A program made the position numbers and the translations under genes. The notes under the pieces were generated by a model. It saw only the letters and a list, made by a program, of their open reading frames with translations. It was not told the DNA's origin and did not search any database. A DNA stretch of 40,480 nt from a bacterium (Candidatus Blackallbacteria) CG13_big_fil_rev_8_21_14_2_50_49_14 (GTDB lineage Bacteria > Cyanobacteriota > Sericytochromatia > UBA7694), in NCBI GenBank assembly GCA_002783405.1, contig PFGG01000044.1, positions 1 to 40,480 on the forward strand, written 5' to 3'. Shown piece by piece: positions 1 to 7,382 of the stretch (the stretch's first letter is position 1; every line of letters starts with the position of its first letter).

Positions 1-172
1 TCAGCCTCAGCAACAAGCTCAGCCTCAGGGGCAAGCTCAGCCTCAGGGGCAAGCTCAGCCTCAGCAACAAGCTCAGTCTCAGCAACAAGCTCAGCCTCAG
101 CAACAAGCTCAGTCTCAGCAACAAGCTCAGCCTCAGCAACAAGCTCAGTCTCAGCAACAAGCTCAGCCTCAG
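1..172. repeat. 18-bp in-frame tandem repeat
   Basis: Nine full 18-bp units plus a partial tenth run from the window edge to about 172. On the plus strand each reads TCAGCCTCAGCAACAAGC or a close variant. Units 2 and 3 carry GGGG in place of CAAC. Units 4-9 alternate CC and TC at one position, giving a 36-bp higher-order period. On the minus strand the array encodes Glu-Ala/Thr-Glu-Leu hexapeptides at the C-terminus of the partial protein. There are no unique spacers, so it is not a CRISPR array. Confidence 0.95.
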
Positions 173-851
173 GAACTGGCTGTGTGGCGATCCAGGCGTT
201 TACATCCTGCAAAAGCTGCCGGATTATTTCGAGATCGGTCAGGGGATCGGTAACGGGCAGTGAAGCCTCAAGCTTAGACAGGCGTTCCTGCAAGTTCAAA
301 ACAGGAGAGCCCTGAGTCGGCGAGCTTACAAAAGGCTGCAAAAGTCTACCAATTTCTGTTAATTGACTTTGCAAGGCAGCTTCAACTTCTGAAAGACGTT
401 TTAAGAAAGCATCTATTTTTTCTGAGCTTCCCAAAAGTACTGTGGCCTGCGCTTCCAAACTTTGCCACTGCTGCTCGGCTTCAGCAGCCGCCAACTCAGG
501 CAGAGCCGCTTCCCATTCTTTGATCTGAACCCGTGAACGGTGAATTTTGGCCAATTCTTCACTGATCTGTGAAGCAACCGGCTGAACCTGTTGCAAGGTC
601 TTACCTGTATAGGCTTCCACCCGCTCTTGGTATTTACGCAAACCAGCATCTGTTGCCAGAAGACGATTCATCAGCAGGCCCGAAGCATCCAAAAGGTCTT
701 GTAATTGACTGTTTAAACCCTGACGCTGTTGTAAACGCAAGAAGAAAATAAACAAACTTGGTCCCAAGACAAGTAAAAACAGGCCCAGGGCAAACCACAG
801 GCCATATTTTTCTAGCAACGGTTCCAGAAATAGTCTCAATTGCTCCAGCAT
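1..851 (-). CDS. Membrane-anchored coiled-coil protein with C-terminal hexapeptide repeats (partial)
   Basis: An open frame starts at the ATG at 851 and runs off the left edge without a stop (283 codons seen). Residues about 18-38 form one hydrophobic membrane segment near the N-terminus. A long Glu/Gln/Leu-rich, probably coiled-coil region follows. From about residue 227 the protein becomes a tandem hexapeptide repeat of the form E-A/T-E-L-V/A-A/P, encoded by 18-bp repeats. The layout suggests a cytoplasmic or periplasmic structural or anchoring protein attached to the inner membrane. I do not recognise a family. The Shine-Dalgarno site is weak, but an extended -10 promoter lies about 45 bases upstream. 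The C-terminus and the total number of repeats are unknown. Confidence 0.75.
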   Translation of the reverse strand, partial: MLEQLRLFLEPLLEKYGLWFALGLFLLVLGPSLFIFFLRLQQRQGLNSQLQDLLDASGLLMNRLLATDAGLRKYQERVEAYTGKTLQQVQPVASQISEELAKIHRSRVQIKEWEAALPELAAAEAEQQWQSLEAQATVLLGSSEKIDAFLKRLSEVEAALQSQLTEIGRLLQPFVSSPTQGSPVLNLQERLSKLEASLPVTDPLTDLEIIRQLLQDVNAWIATQPVPEAELVAETELVAEAELVAETELVAEAELVAETELVAEAELAPEAELAPEAELVAEA

Positions 852-895
852 CAGTGGAAATACGCGTCCTTGCTTAAGCTTTGATTTAACAGATT

Positions 896-904
896 ATTAT
901 AGCA
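896..904 (-). promoter_or_regulatory. Extended -10 promoter of the repeat-bearing coiled-coil gene
   Basis: The minus strand reads TGC-TATAAT, a perfect -10 hexamer with the extended TGn element. It lies 45 bases upstream of the ATG at 851. No good -35 is visible at 17 bp, as often happens with extended -10 promoters. Placement in the 97-bp gap upstream of the gene supports it. Confidence 0.5.
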
Positions 905-948
905 TGGATAAGAGATGCGACCAGCCTCTGCGGCTTTTTGCTGCCTGC

Positions 949-1476
949 TCACAGAGAATCAAAACGCATAATTTTTCGACTAAGCGCAGAACTGGCATTT
1001 TGTCTGATTTCTTCTCTTTGCTCCGGCTCAAGAGCGTTTGCGTATTCAATCTGGTCATTAAAAATCTGGCTTAAAAACTCGACAGTCTCTGGTGCAGAAA
1101 CTTGTGCCAGGGTTTCAATGATTTCCAACTGTTCACGGTAAGAAGCATGCGGGTAATAGTCGACCAAAGCAGGAACGGCTTCGGGCTGGTTAAAACTCCG
1201 CAACGCCGAAATCAGAGACAGGGTATCAGGAAATTTTCGCAGGATAAAATAACTGAGCAATTGCTGAAAAAGCTGTATAGGCCCCATTTTACCCAAACGC
1301 TGAGCCAACATATAGCGCACCCGAGGGTGAATTTCAGGCGCAAAAAAAAGCTGTTTGAGAAGATACAGAGCTTTTGTTTTGTCCTGTGCAATCAGGTTAT
1401 CTACAAAAACCGTAATTTCATTAATAAACGTATCTTTTTGCGCCACTTCCCTGATTTGGTCAAGATTATCAATCAT
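949..1476 (-). CDS. HEAT-repeat-like helical protein
   Basis: About 175 residues, starting at M-I-D-N-L-D-Q and ending in R-F-D-S-L. The sequence is almost wholly amphipathic helices in pairs, with phrases such as PEAVPALVDY and APETVEFLSQ that are typical of HEAT or armadillo-like repeats, so a protein-binding scaffold is likely. I chose the ATG at 1476, 8 bases after the stop of the upstream glycosyltransferase. A longer in-frame start near 1524 would overlap that gene by 41 bases and has no better ribosome site. Close spacing suggests it is co-transcribed with the glycosyltransferase. The specific partner is unknown. Confidence 0.75.
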   Translation of the reverse strand: MIDNLDQIREVAQKDTFINEITVFVDNLIAQDKTKALYLLKQLFFAPEIHPRVRYMLAQRLGKMGPIQLFQQLLSYFILRKFPDTLSLISALRSFNQPEAVPALVDYYPHASYREQLEIIETLAQVSAPETVEFLSQIFNDQIEYANALEPEQREEIRQNASSALSRKIMRFDSL

Positions 1477-1483
1477 AAAACAT

Positions 1484-2836
1484 TCAGACTTCCAATTGCG
1501 CCAATTCAACAACTTTACGCGCAATTTCCATGGATGAATCTTTGCGTCCGTTCTTACGGGCCTGTTGTGTCATATAGGCCAAACGCTCCTGATCTTTCAA
1601 GAGGTTTTCAACATAATAGGCCCCATCTGAAATATTATGCAAAATACAGGCCGCACCATTTTCCAGCAAATAATCGCTATTGCGCTGCTCTTGCCCTGGA
1701 ATAGGATTGATAATCATCAGCGGACACTGCGCAGCCAGGGCTTCCGAACTTGAAAGCCCACCGGGTTTGGTAATCACGAGATCAGAAGCCCGCATCAATT
1801 CATGCACATTGGTGACAAAGCCATAGACCCGGCATGAAATCGGCAGTGTGGTGGCAATCTGGCTGAGTTCATCCCGCAATTGCTCATTGCGTCCCGCCAC
1901 CACCAAAAGCTGCATTTCTGTACTGACCGAACGAAAAGAGCGTACCAAGCTGTTCAAATCTCCCACACCATAGCCTCCCCCCATCAAGAGAACGGTGGGC
2001 AAATCCTTATTCAGGTTCAGTTTTTCACGCATTTCAGACTGCAAAGGCAAGGTCGCAAAAATGGGGTCAACCGGAATCCCCGTTTGATAAATACTGCTCA
2101 CACCTGCGCCACGGGTTTCCAATTCGCGCCCCACTTCCTGACTGGCGACAAAATAGGCATTGACCTCTTCAACAATCCACATGGCATGCAAGGCAAAGTC
2201 AGTTACAACAGCGTAGAGCGGCAAAGAAGACTTGCGTTTTTTCTTCCAGCGAGAGATTAGCTCCATCGGCAAGAAATGAGTACAAATCACAACATCTGGA
2301 GAGAAATCATCTAAAAGCTCACGAAAATCACTGGCTTGAAGACTCTCCATGCTCTGGCGAAGTTTATCATCAATTTTCTCTTTTTCATCCTTATCATAGC
2401 GTTCATAAATATAGCCCCAAAGCCGTGGGGAATGCTTGACAAGCGCCAAATAGGAAGTGCTGTAGAGTTTTTTGTAGACGCTATTGATATAGTCGAGGGT
2501 ATCCACCAATTTCACATTGGCGCCGGGATATAGATTTTGAAAGGCTTTGGCAATCGCTTCGGCAGCGCGCTGATGCCCCGCACCAGCGGTAACATGTGCA
2601 ATCAAAATGCGAGGAGACTTTTTACCATTGTTAAAATTAACGCTTTTAACCACATCGCCAGCCAAAACCTCGGTACGACCTTCACGTTGGGCATATTCTT
2701 CCGCTTTGCGGATGATAGGATCCAGTTTGAGTTCAATTTCTTTGCCTAAAACATCATAGGCTTCTGAATGAAAACTATAGCCCCGGCTGACCTGATCTTT
2801 GGCCAGGCGTTTGACTCCGTCATATTTTCCCAACAT
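1484..2836 (-). CDS. MGDG-synthase-type glycosyltransferase (GT28)
   Basis: 450 residues. Residues about 75-450 match the monogalactosyldiacylglycerol synthase/processive diacylglycerol glucosyltransferase family (GT28, MurG-like fold). Visible motifs are the N-terminal acceptor loop T-A-G-A-G-H near residue 83, the G-G-G-Y-G-V-G loop, and the sugar-nucleotide site K-P-G-G-L-S-S-S-E-A-L followed by N-P-I-P-G-Q-E. These enzymes move a sugar from a nucleotide donor to diacylglycerol at the inner face of the membrane. Donor and acceptor cannot be told from sequence. The first 70 residues are extra for the family and contain a short helical piece (residues about 40-66) resembling a histone-fold or PCP_red-type module. 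The ATG at 2836 has a GGGAGAA ribosome site. The HEAT-like gene follows in the same operon. Confidence 0.85.
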   Translation of the reverse strand: MLGKYDGVKRLAKDQVSRGYSFHSEAYDVLGKEIELKLDPIIRKAEEYAQREGRTEVLAGDVVKSVNFNNGKKSPRILIAHVTAGAGHQRAAEAIAKAFQNLYPGANVKLVDTLDYINSVYKKLYSTSYLALVKHSPRLWGYIYERYDKDEKEKIDDKLRQSMESLQASDFRELLDDFSPDVVICTHFLPMELISRWKKKRKSSLPLYAVVTDFALHAMWIVEEVNAYFVASQEVGRELETRGAGVSSIYQTGIPVDPIFATLPLQSEMREKLNLNKDLPTVLLMGGGYGVGDLNSLVRSFRSVSTEMQLLVVAGRNEQLRDELSQIATTLPISCRVYGFVTNVHELMRASDLVITKPGGLSSSEALAAQCPLMIINPIPGQEQRNSDYLLENGAACILHNISDGAYYVENLLKDQERLAYMTQQARKNGRKDSSMEIARKVVELAQLEV

Positions 2837-2867
2837 GCGATTATTCTCCCGGCAGAATTTGTACCCT

Positions 2868-2876
2868 ATTCTAACA
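2868..2876 (-). promoter_or_regulatory. Extended -10 promoter of the glycosyltransferase gene
   Basis: The minus strand reads TGT-TAGAAT about 32 bases upstream of the ATG at 2836. The TGn extension compensates for a poor -35. The predicted start would give a leader of about 25 bases containing the GGGAGAA site. Confidence 0.4.
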
Positions 2877-3009
2877 TAAGGCTCAAGGTACTTAGAGCGC
2901 TTGGCCTTTCCTCTTCAAATCATGTAAAACCATTTGAAATCTGAAAAGGTAAAAACCGCTCCTCTCATTCAGCTCAAAACACAGTCTAGAAAACCCTGAT
3001 TTGCGCAAG

Positions 3010-3031
3010 AAAAAACCCCGCCGAAGCGGGG
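3010..3031 (-). terminator. Intrinsic terminator of the DUF4332-like gene
   Basis: On the minus strand a perfect 6-bp GC stem, CCCCGC-TTCG-GCGGGG, is followed by six T. It lies about 35 bases after the stop at 3065 and separates this gene from the glycosyltransferase operon. Confidence 0.9.
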
Positions 3032-3064
3032 ATGCGTTATACGGAAGAGGGAAAAAACTAATTT

Positions 3065-3691
3065 TTAGTACCAGCGAACCTGGGGAGGAACGGTTTTTGA
3101 ACGATCAATCGCAGCAGAAACGCTGGTGAAGTTGGGCATCCAATAACCATACTGAACGGCATTGGCTGCCATGGCGGCATAGAAGGCACCCTTGTCCAAA
3201 CCAAAACCACCGGTATAGCGAGAAAGGGTAGGTACATCACCGGCACCACTGGTCTGCATCAGACGGGCAGTAGTTAAATCCACACCGGGAACACGCATCA
3301 GATCGGCTTGGCCAGCCCAAGCAGCTACTTGATAATCAACATACTGACGATCTTGTTTGTTCAGGAACAAACCACCGGCGAGGTAAGAAATCATTTTACG
3401 TTTGAAAGGCGTGTCTGCAGCATTCAGGAATTTTTCGGAATCGGTAATGCCGACCCAGCTCAAACGATTGGCGATCTTATAATCCAGGGGATTGGGAGGA
3501 CGCATATTGTCGTCAAAGAACTGATAAAGGGGAACTTTTTGGGTGGGGGCGGCAGGGGCGGTTGTAGCGGCATAGCTATCTGTGCCCATGGTGGGTGAGC
3601 CATACATGGCAGTATTCACCTGATTGGCGGCCTTTTCAACGGGAGCTAAGAACTGTTGAATCTTGAGAGCGGTCGGGTTCGTGATTTGCAT
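3065..3691 (-). CDS. DUF4332-like helix-hairpin-helix protein
   Basis: 208 residues, no signal peptide or membrane segment. Residues about 120-165 contain G-Q-A-D-L-M-R-V-P-G-V-D followed by A-R-L-M-Q-T-S-G-A. This resembles the helix-hairpin-helix of DUF4332-type proteins, which is related to non-specific DNA-binding HhH motifs. An Ala/Thr/Pro-rich stretch at residues about 38-52 links the N-terminal helix to the rest. The ATG at 3691 has a strong GGAGGA ribosome site. The gene stands alone with its own terminator. Function is unknown; nucleic-acid or protein binding is only a possibility from the HhH resemblance. Confidence 0.75.
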   Translation of the reverse strand: MQITNPTALKIQQFLAPVEKAANQVNTAMYGSPTMGTDSYAATTAPAAPTQKVPLYQFFDDNMRPPNPLDYKIANRLSWVGITDSEKFLNAADTPFKRKMISYLAGGLFLNKQDRQYVDYQVAAWAGQADLMRVPGVDLTTARLMQTSGAGDVPTLSRYTGGFGLDKGAFYAAMAANAVQYGYWMPNFTSVSAAIDRSKTVPPQVRWY

Positions 3692-3841
3692 GGGACCTTT
3701 CCTCCATAAATAACGCTTCGATGTTTTACTTATCGCAGCGCAAAGCAGGAAACTTTCTTAGCCTTAGGTTAAGCTCACATGAAAAAAGAGTAAAGCCACA
3801 GAATTGCCTTTCTGATCTAAAAAACGGGATCCTGAGAGCGT

Positions 3842-5347
3842 TTAAGCCTGGGGAGCCAACGCCATGGCTTGAAGATACTGACGGGTAATTTCAGGCACAT
3901 TTTTCTGGTTATAAATCGCAGAGCCGATCACCATGACATCGGCACCAGCCTCCAGAACCAAAGGCAAGGTTTTAAAGTGAATGCCCCCATCCACCTGCAA
4001 ACGCAAATCGTTTAAACCACGCGCCTCAGCCATCTGGCGCAGACTGCGCAATTTAACCAAAGCCTGGGGAATAAAGCTTTGTCCCCCAAATCCAGGATTG
4101 ACCGACATGACCAAAACCAATTTCAGGCGCTCCAAAACATGCTCCAAGACAGAAACAGGCGTGGCTGGGTTCAAGGCCACCCCTGGTAGAGCCCCTGCTT
4201 CTTCAATTTGAGAAATCACCCGATCCAGATGAACACACGCTTCAGCATGAACCGTAATCCGATCACAGCCAGCTTTGGCATAGGATTCAATATATTTCTC
4301 AGGTTCAGAAATCATCAAATGCGCGTCAAAACACATTTTTGTCAGCGGTCGCAAGCTCTGAATCACAGGAGGGCCCAAGGTTAAATTGGGCACAAAATGT
4401 CCGTCCATCACATCCAGATGCACCCAATCGGCGCCTCCGGCCTCAATATCACGCAAAGCCTTGGCCAAATCTGAAAAATCAGCAGAAAGAATAGAGGGAG
4501 CCAGCAAAGCACGGCGTTGCGAAGCAGGCAAAGGAAGCGGCTGTTGAGTGGGCTCGGCAGCCAGCGGTTGCAAAAAAGCTTCAATTTCTGGCGTAAATCC
4601 GGGCAAAGCGGCGCTGTGGCTTTCCAGGCGGCCCAATGCCTGAAGTGCAGCACGCGCACATTCCTGTTCAGCTTTTTTCTTGGAGCGCCCCTGGCCTTGG
4701 CCCATGATCTGCTCATTCAGTGTTACTTGCATGGTAAAAACGCGGTCATGGTCGGGGCCTTCTTCAGCCAAAACCCTATACTCTGGTAAGAGCTTGTATT
4801 CTGCCTGGGCATATTCCTGAAACATTGCCTTATAGTTTAAAACCTCGTCGGCTTCTCCCTGAACCGCCATGGCCAATTCAGGCCTGACCAGATTGAGAAT
4901 CATGCCAGCGGTTGTTTTTAAATCCGTACACAGAAAGACTGCGCCACAGAGGGCTTCAAAAACATTCGCCAAAATCGATTCACGGATTCCCCCAGCCATT
5001 CTTTCGGTTGCCCCCAGAACAATATGCGTATCCAAACCTATGCGGGTTGCGGCTTTACAGAGCGCACTGTCTGAAACCACATAGCTGCGCACCTGACTCA
5101 TTTGCCCTTCAGAAGCAAGCGGAAAACTGCGAAAAAGCCACTCTGTAATACTGGCCTTGATCATGGCATCGCCCAGATATTCAAGGCGCTCATTGTGAAC
5201 AGCCTCTTCTTGGCCGCGATCGGTCTGAACCGATTTATGGGTCAAAGCCTGTCGTACCAACTGGGGATCCAATTGAAGAGCTGGGATGCCTAATTTTGTT
5301 TGTAAAAGAGGAAGTTGAATCGATTCGTGTTCAGGTAAGTTCTTCAT
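3842..5347 (-). CDS. RNase III-ribulose-phosphate 3-epimerase fusion protein
   Basis: 501 residues in one unbroken frame. Residues about 10-160 are the RNase III nuclease domain with signature N-E-R-L-E-Y-L-G-D (52-60) and the acidic residue at Glu80. Residues about 171-237 are a double-stranded RNA-binding domain ending in a K-K-K-A-E-Q helix. After a Pro/Gln-rich linker of roughly 45 residues, residues 280-501 are a complete ribulose-phosphate 3-epimerase barrel. Its metal and catalytic residues are all present: His310, Asp312, His343 and Asp453 in Q-V-D-G-G. The expected activities are cleavage of double-stranded RNA in rRNA/mRNA processing, and interconversion of ribulose-5-phosphate and xylulose-5-phosphate. 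Asn128 stands where RNase III usually has a metal-binding Asp, but Glu131 is kept. The start overlaps tlyA by 17 bases. Confidence 0.93.
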   Translation of the reverse strand: MKNLPEHESIQLPLLQTKLGIPALQLDPQLVRQALTHKSVQTDRGQEEAVHNERLEYLGDAMIKASITEWLFRSFPLASEGQMSQVRSYVVSDSALCKAATRIGLDTHIVLGATERMAGGIRESILANVFEALCGAVFLCTDLKTTAGMILNLVRPELAMAVQGEADEVLNYKAMFQEYAQAEYKLLPEYRVLAEEGPDHDRVFTMQVTLNEQIMGQGQGRSKKKAEQECARAALQALGRLESHSAALPGFTPEIEAFLQPLAAEPTQQPLPLPASQRRALLAPSILSADFSDLAKALRDIEAGGADWVHLDVMDGHFVPNLTLGPPVIQSLRPLTKMCFDAHLMISEPEKYIESYAKAGCDRITVHAEACVHLDRVISQIEEAGALPGVALNPATPVSVLEHVLERLKLVLVMSVNPGFGGQSFIPQALVKLRSLRQMAEARGLNDLRLQVDGGIHFKTLPLVLEAGADVMVIGSAIYNQKNVPEITRQYLQAMALAPQA

Positions 5348-6143
5348 GTATGGCTTTCCAAAAGAGTTCAGGTTTGAGTGCGTTTACAGGTTCGTACCTA
5401 TAAAATACACCCAAAAACTCACGGTTGCCACCCTTCCCCAAAACAGGAGAAACGCTCAGATCGTGCAGATAAAAACCTTCTGCGGCACTGCCCTTCTGAA
5501 TATTTTCAAGCACTTCAAAATGCACATCGGGTGAATGCACAATGCCCTTGCGGTTTTGCGAAGGAGCCGCTTCAAACTGGGGCTTGATCAAACTGAGTAA
5601 AAGCCCCTCTGGGGCGAGCAGCTCCCGCAAAGCAGGCAAAATCTTGAGCAGTGAAATAAACGAAACATCCATCACGGCCAAAGAGGCCTTTTCGGCATCT
5701 TCGGCGTATAAATCTTCGGGTTTGAGATAGCGGGCATTGACCTTTTCACGACAAATGACACGGGGATCGTTGCGAATTTTCCAATCCAATTGTCCATAGC
5801 CCACATCCACCGCATAGACACGCTGAGCACCTTTTTGCAGCAAACAGTCGGTAAAGCCTCCGGTTGAGGCCCCAATATCCAAACAGATCCGCCCTTGCAC
5901 TGAGAGTTGAAAGGTCTCAAGGGCGCCCGCAAGTTTCAGTCCGCCACGGCTGACATAGGGGCAATCATTTTGAATCACCGTGATTTGATCCAGCCCAGAT
6001 AAGGCCAGACCTGCCTTATCAAGAATTTGTGTTCCTTTGCGCACCAAACCCGCCATGATGGCAGCGCGGGCCTTTTCCCGTGTGGGGAAAAGGCCCGCTT
6101 CTACCAACAGCAGATCCAACCGCTGCCGACGGGGATCAGGCAT
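5331..6143 (-). CDS. tlyA: TlyA-family rRNA 2'-O-methyltransferase
   Basis: 270 residues, the usual family length. An N-terminal S4 RNA-binding domain (residues about 7-65) starts [11 protein letters not shown] Rossmann methyltransferase domain follows, with the SAM loop [11 protein letters not shown] near residue 90 and the A-V-D-V-G-Y-G-Q strand after it. The family was first called haemolysin A and methylates ribose in 16S and/or 23S rRNA; the exact target here is unknown. The gene sits between the sigma factor (8-base overlap) and the RNase III-epimerase gene (17-base overlap), so translation of all three is probably coupled. Confidence 0.93.
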   Translation of the reverse strand: MPDPRRQRLDLLLVEAGLFPTREKARAAIMAGLVRKGTQILDKAGLALSGLDQITVIQNDCPYVSRGGLKLAGALETFQLSVQGRICLDIGASTGGFTDCLLQKGAQRVYAVDVGYGQLDWKIRNDPRVICREKVNARYLKPEDLYAEDAEKASLAVMDVSFISLLKILPALRELLAPEGLLLSLIKPQFEAAPSQNRKGIVHSPDVHFEVLENIQKGSAAEGFYLHDLSVSPVLGKGGNREFLGVFYRYEPVNALKPELFWKAIHEELT

Positions 6144-7158
6144 CGTCGTGAAGATACTCGTCTAAGCGCTTGCGCTGCCCATAATAGTGCAATTTGCGCA
6201 AAGCTTTGGCTTCGATCTGGCGGATACGCTCACGGGTTACGCCCATTTTGGCGCCGATTTCAGCCAGAGAACAGGGCCGATCATCGTTAATTCCGTAACG
6301 CATGGTCAGAATTTCACGCTCGCGGGGAGAGAGGGTATCCAATAATTCTTGAATATCCTCTGAAAGCATTTTGTCAATCACGGTCTTGGTAGGATGAACA
6401 CTGTATTCATCTTCAATCAGATCCACCAGACTGCGATCATCATCGGGCCCAATCGGGGTCGCCAGTGAAACAGTCCGTTTCACCACCCTTTTCAATTGGC
6501 GGATTTTGCTCAAAGGCAAACCTGCTGCCGTCGCAAGCTCTTCATCAGAGGGATAATGTCCCAGATCAAAAGTCAGCTGGCGCCGGATTTTTTTCAAACG
6601 TTGAATCGCTTCGGTGGCGTGAACAGGCAGACGAATATTACGTCCTTTATCCGCAATCGCGCGGGTAATCGCCTGGCGAATCCACCAGGTAGCATAGGTA
6701 CTGAAACGATAACCTTTTTTATAGTCGTATTTTTCTACGGCGCGGATCAAACCGGTATTGCCTTCCTGGATCAGATCCAATAAAGGCAGTCCCAAATCGC
6801 AGTAGCGTTTGGCAATACTGACCACCAGGCGCAAATTGGCAATGATCAGGTGATTTTTGGCCTGAATATCATTTTTTTCAATCCGCTTGGCAAGATCAAT
6901 TTCTTCTTTGGCTGTCAGCAGAGGGGTTTTCCCTATCGAGTTCAGGTATACCTGGATGGAGCTGATGTCATCTTCACGATTCAGGTCTTTAGTGGACAGA
7001 TCGATATCCAGGGACTCAACCTTATCGCCTTCTTCCGCCTTCAAATCATCATTAAAAACATCATCATCATCTTCGGAACCGGCTACAGTCGTTTCTTCGG
7101 TCAGGTCGTCTTCCATGAGTTCGTCATCCACCGTTAAGCTATTTGATTTGCTTCTCAT
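6136..7158 (-). CDS. rpoD: RNA polymerase sigma-70 factor (RpoD/SigA-like)
   Basis: 340 residues. After a very acidic N-terminal 60 residues come region 1.2 (about 64-96), region 2 (about 103-172, with the -10 recognition helix [15 protein letters not shown]), region 3 (about 180-255) and region 4 (about 272-325, with the -35-binding helix [10 protein letters not shown]). It lacks the large non-conserved insertion of proteobacterial RpoD. The match is to primary or group 2 sigma factors of the cyanobacterial/Gram-positive type; which of these cannot be decided from this window. It is the first gene of the sigma-tlyA-rnc/rpe operon. The start ATG has AGGA immediately upstream and GAGGAG 17 bases away, both poorly spaced. 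Confidence 0.92.
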   Translation of the reverse strand: MRSKSNSLTVDDELMEDDLTEETTVAGSEDDDDVFNDDLKAEEGDKVESLDIDLSTKDLNREDDISSIQVYLNSIGKTPLLTAKEEIDLAKRIEKNDIQAKNHLIIANLRLVVSIAKRYCDLGLPLLDLIQEGNTGLIRAVEKYDYKKGYRFSTYATWWIRQAITRAIADKGRNIRLPVHATEAIQRLKKIRRQLTFDLGHYPSDEELATAAGLPLSKIRQLKRVVKRTVSLATPIGPDDDRSLVDLIEDEYSVHPTKTVIDKMLSEDIQELLDTLSPREREILTMRYGINDDRPCSLAEIGAKMGVTRERIRQIEAKALRKLHYYGQRKRLDEYLHDDA

Positions 7159-7183
7159 TCCTGAATGTTAACGTACTCCTCAA

Positions 7184-7189
7184 ATTATA
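7184..7189 (-). promoter_or_regulatory. -10 element for the sigma factor operon
   Basis: A perfect TATAAT on the minus strand lies 26 bases upstream of the sigma factor ATG, within an AT-rich divergent gap. The -35 region is weak (TTTTG-like). The predicted leader is about 18 bases. Confidence 0.4.
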
Positions 7190-7370
7190 AATATAAAATT
7201 TGGATACCAAAAGTTTACGAAAACGTTAAAAAGAACAGCAGAATTACGCTTTCAATGGTTCCAGAACAAAAAGAATGCTGCAACCATTGATCTTATCACA
7301 TAGACAAAAACGAAGTCAAAGCTACCCAGAAAATTTTTTGAGATCAAATTTTCAAGGAATGGAAATCAGC

Positions 7371-7376
7371 TATAAT
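7371..7376 (+). promoter_or_regulatory. -10 element 7 bases from the TPM-gene start codon
   Basis: A perfect TATAAT ends 6 bases before the ATG at 7383, with a weak -35 (TTTTCA) 16 bp upstream. Transcription would begin at or next to the A of the start codon, and no ribosome-binding site exists between. This implies a leaderless mRNA. Confidence 0.55.
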
Positions 7377-7382
7377 TAGAGC

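Noticed and set aside
1-172. CRISPR array
   Set aside because: Units are contiguous 18-mers without spacers and are in frame with a protein.
1102-1704. 200-codon frame on the plus strand
   Set aside because: It crosses two well-supported minus-strand genes and has no ribosome site or recognisable domain.
4520-4640. Assembly error creating the RNase III-epimerase fusion
   Set aside because: Both domains are complete and joined by a long Pro/Gln-rich linker rather than an abrupt joint, so a real fusion is more likely; read mapping would settle it.
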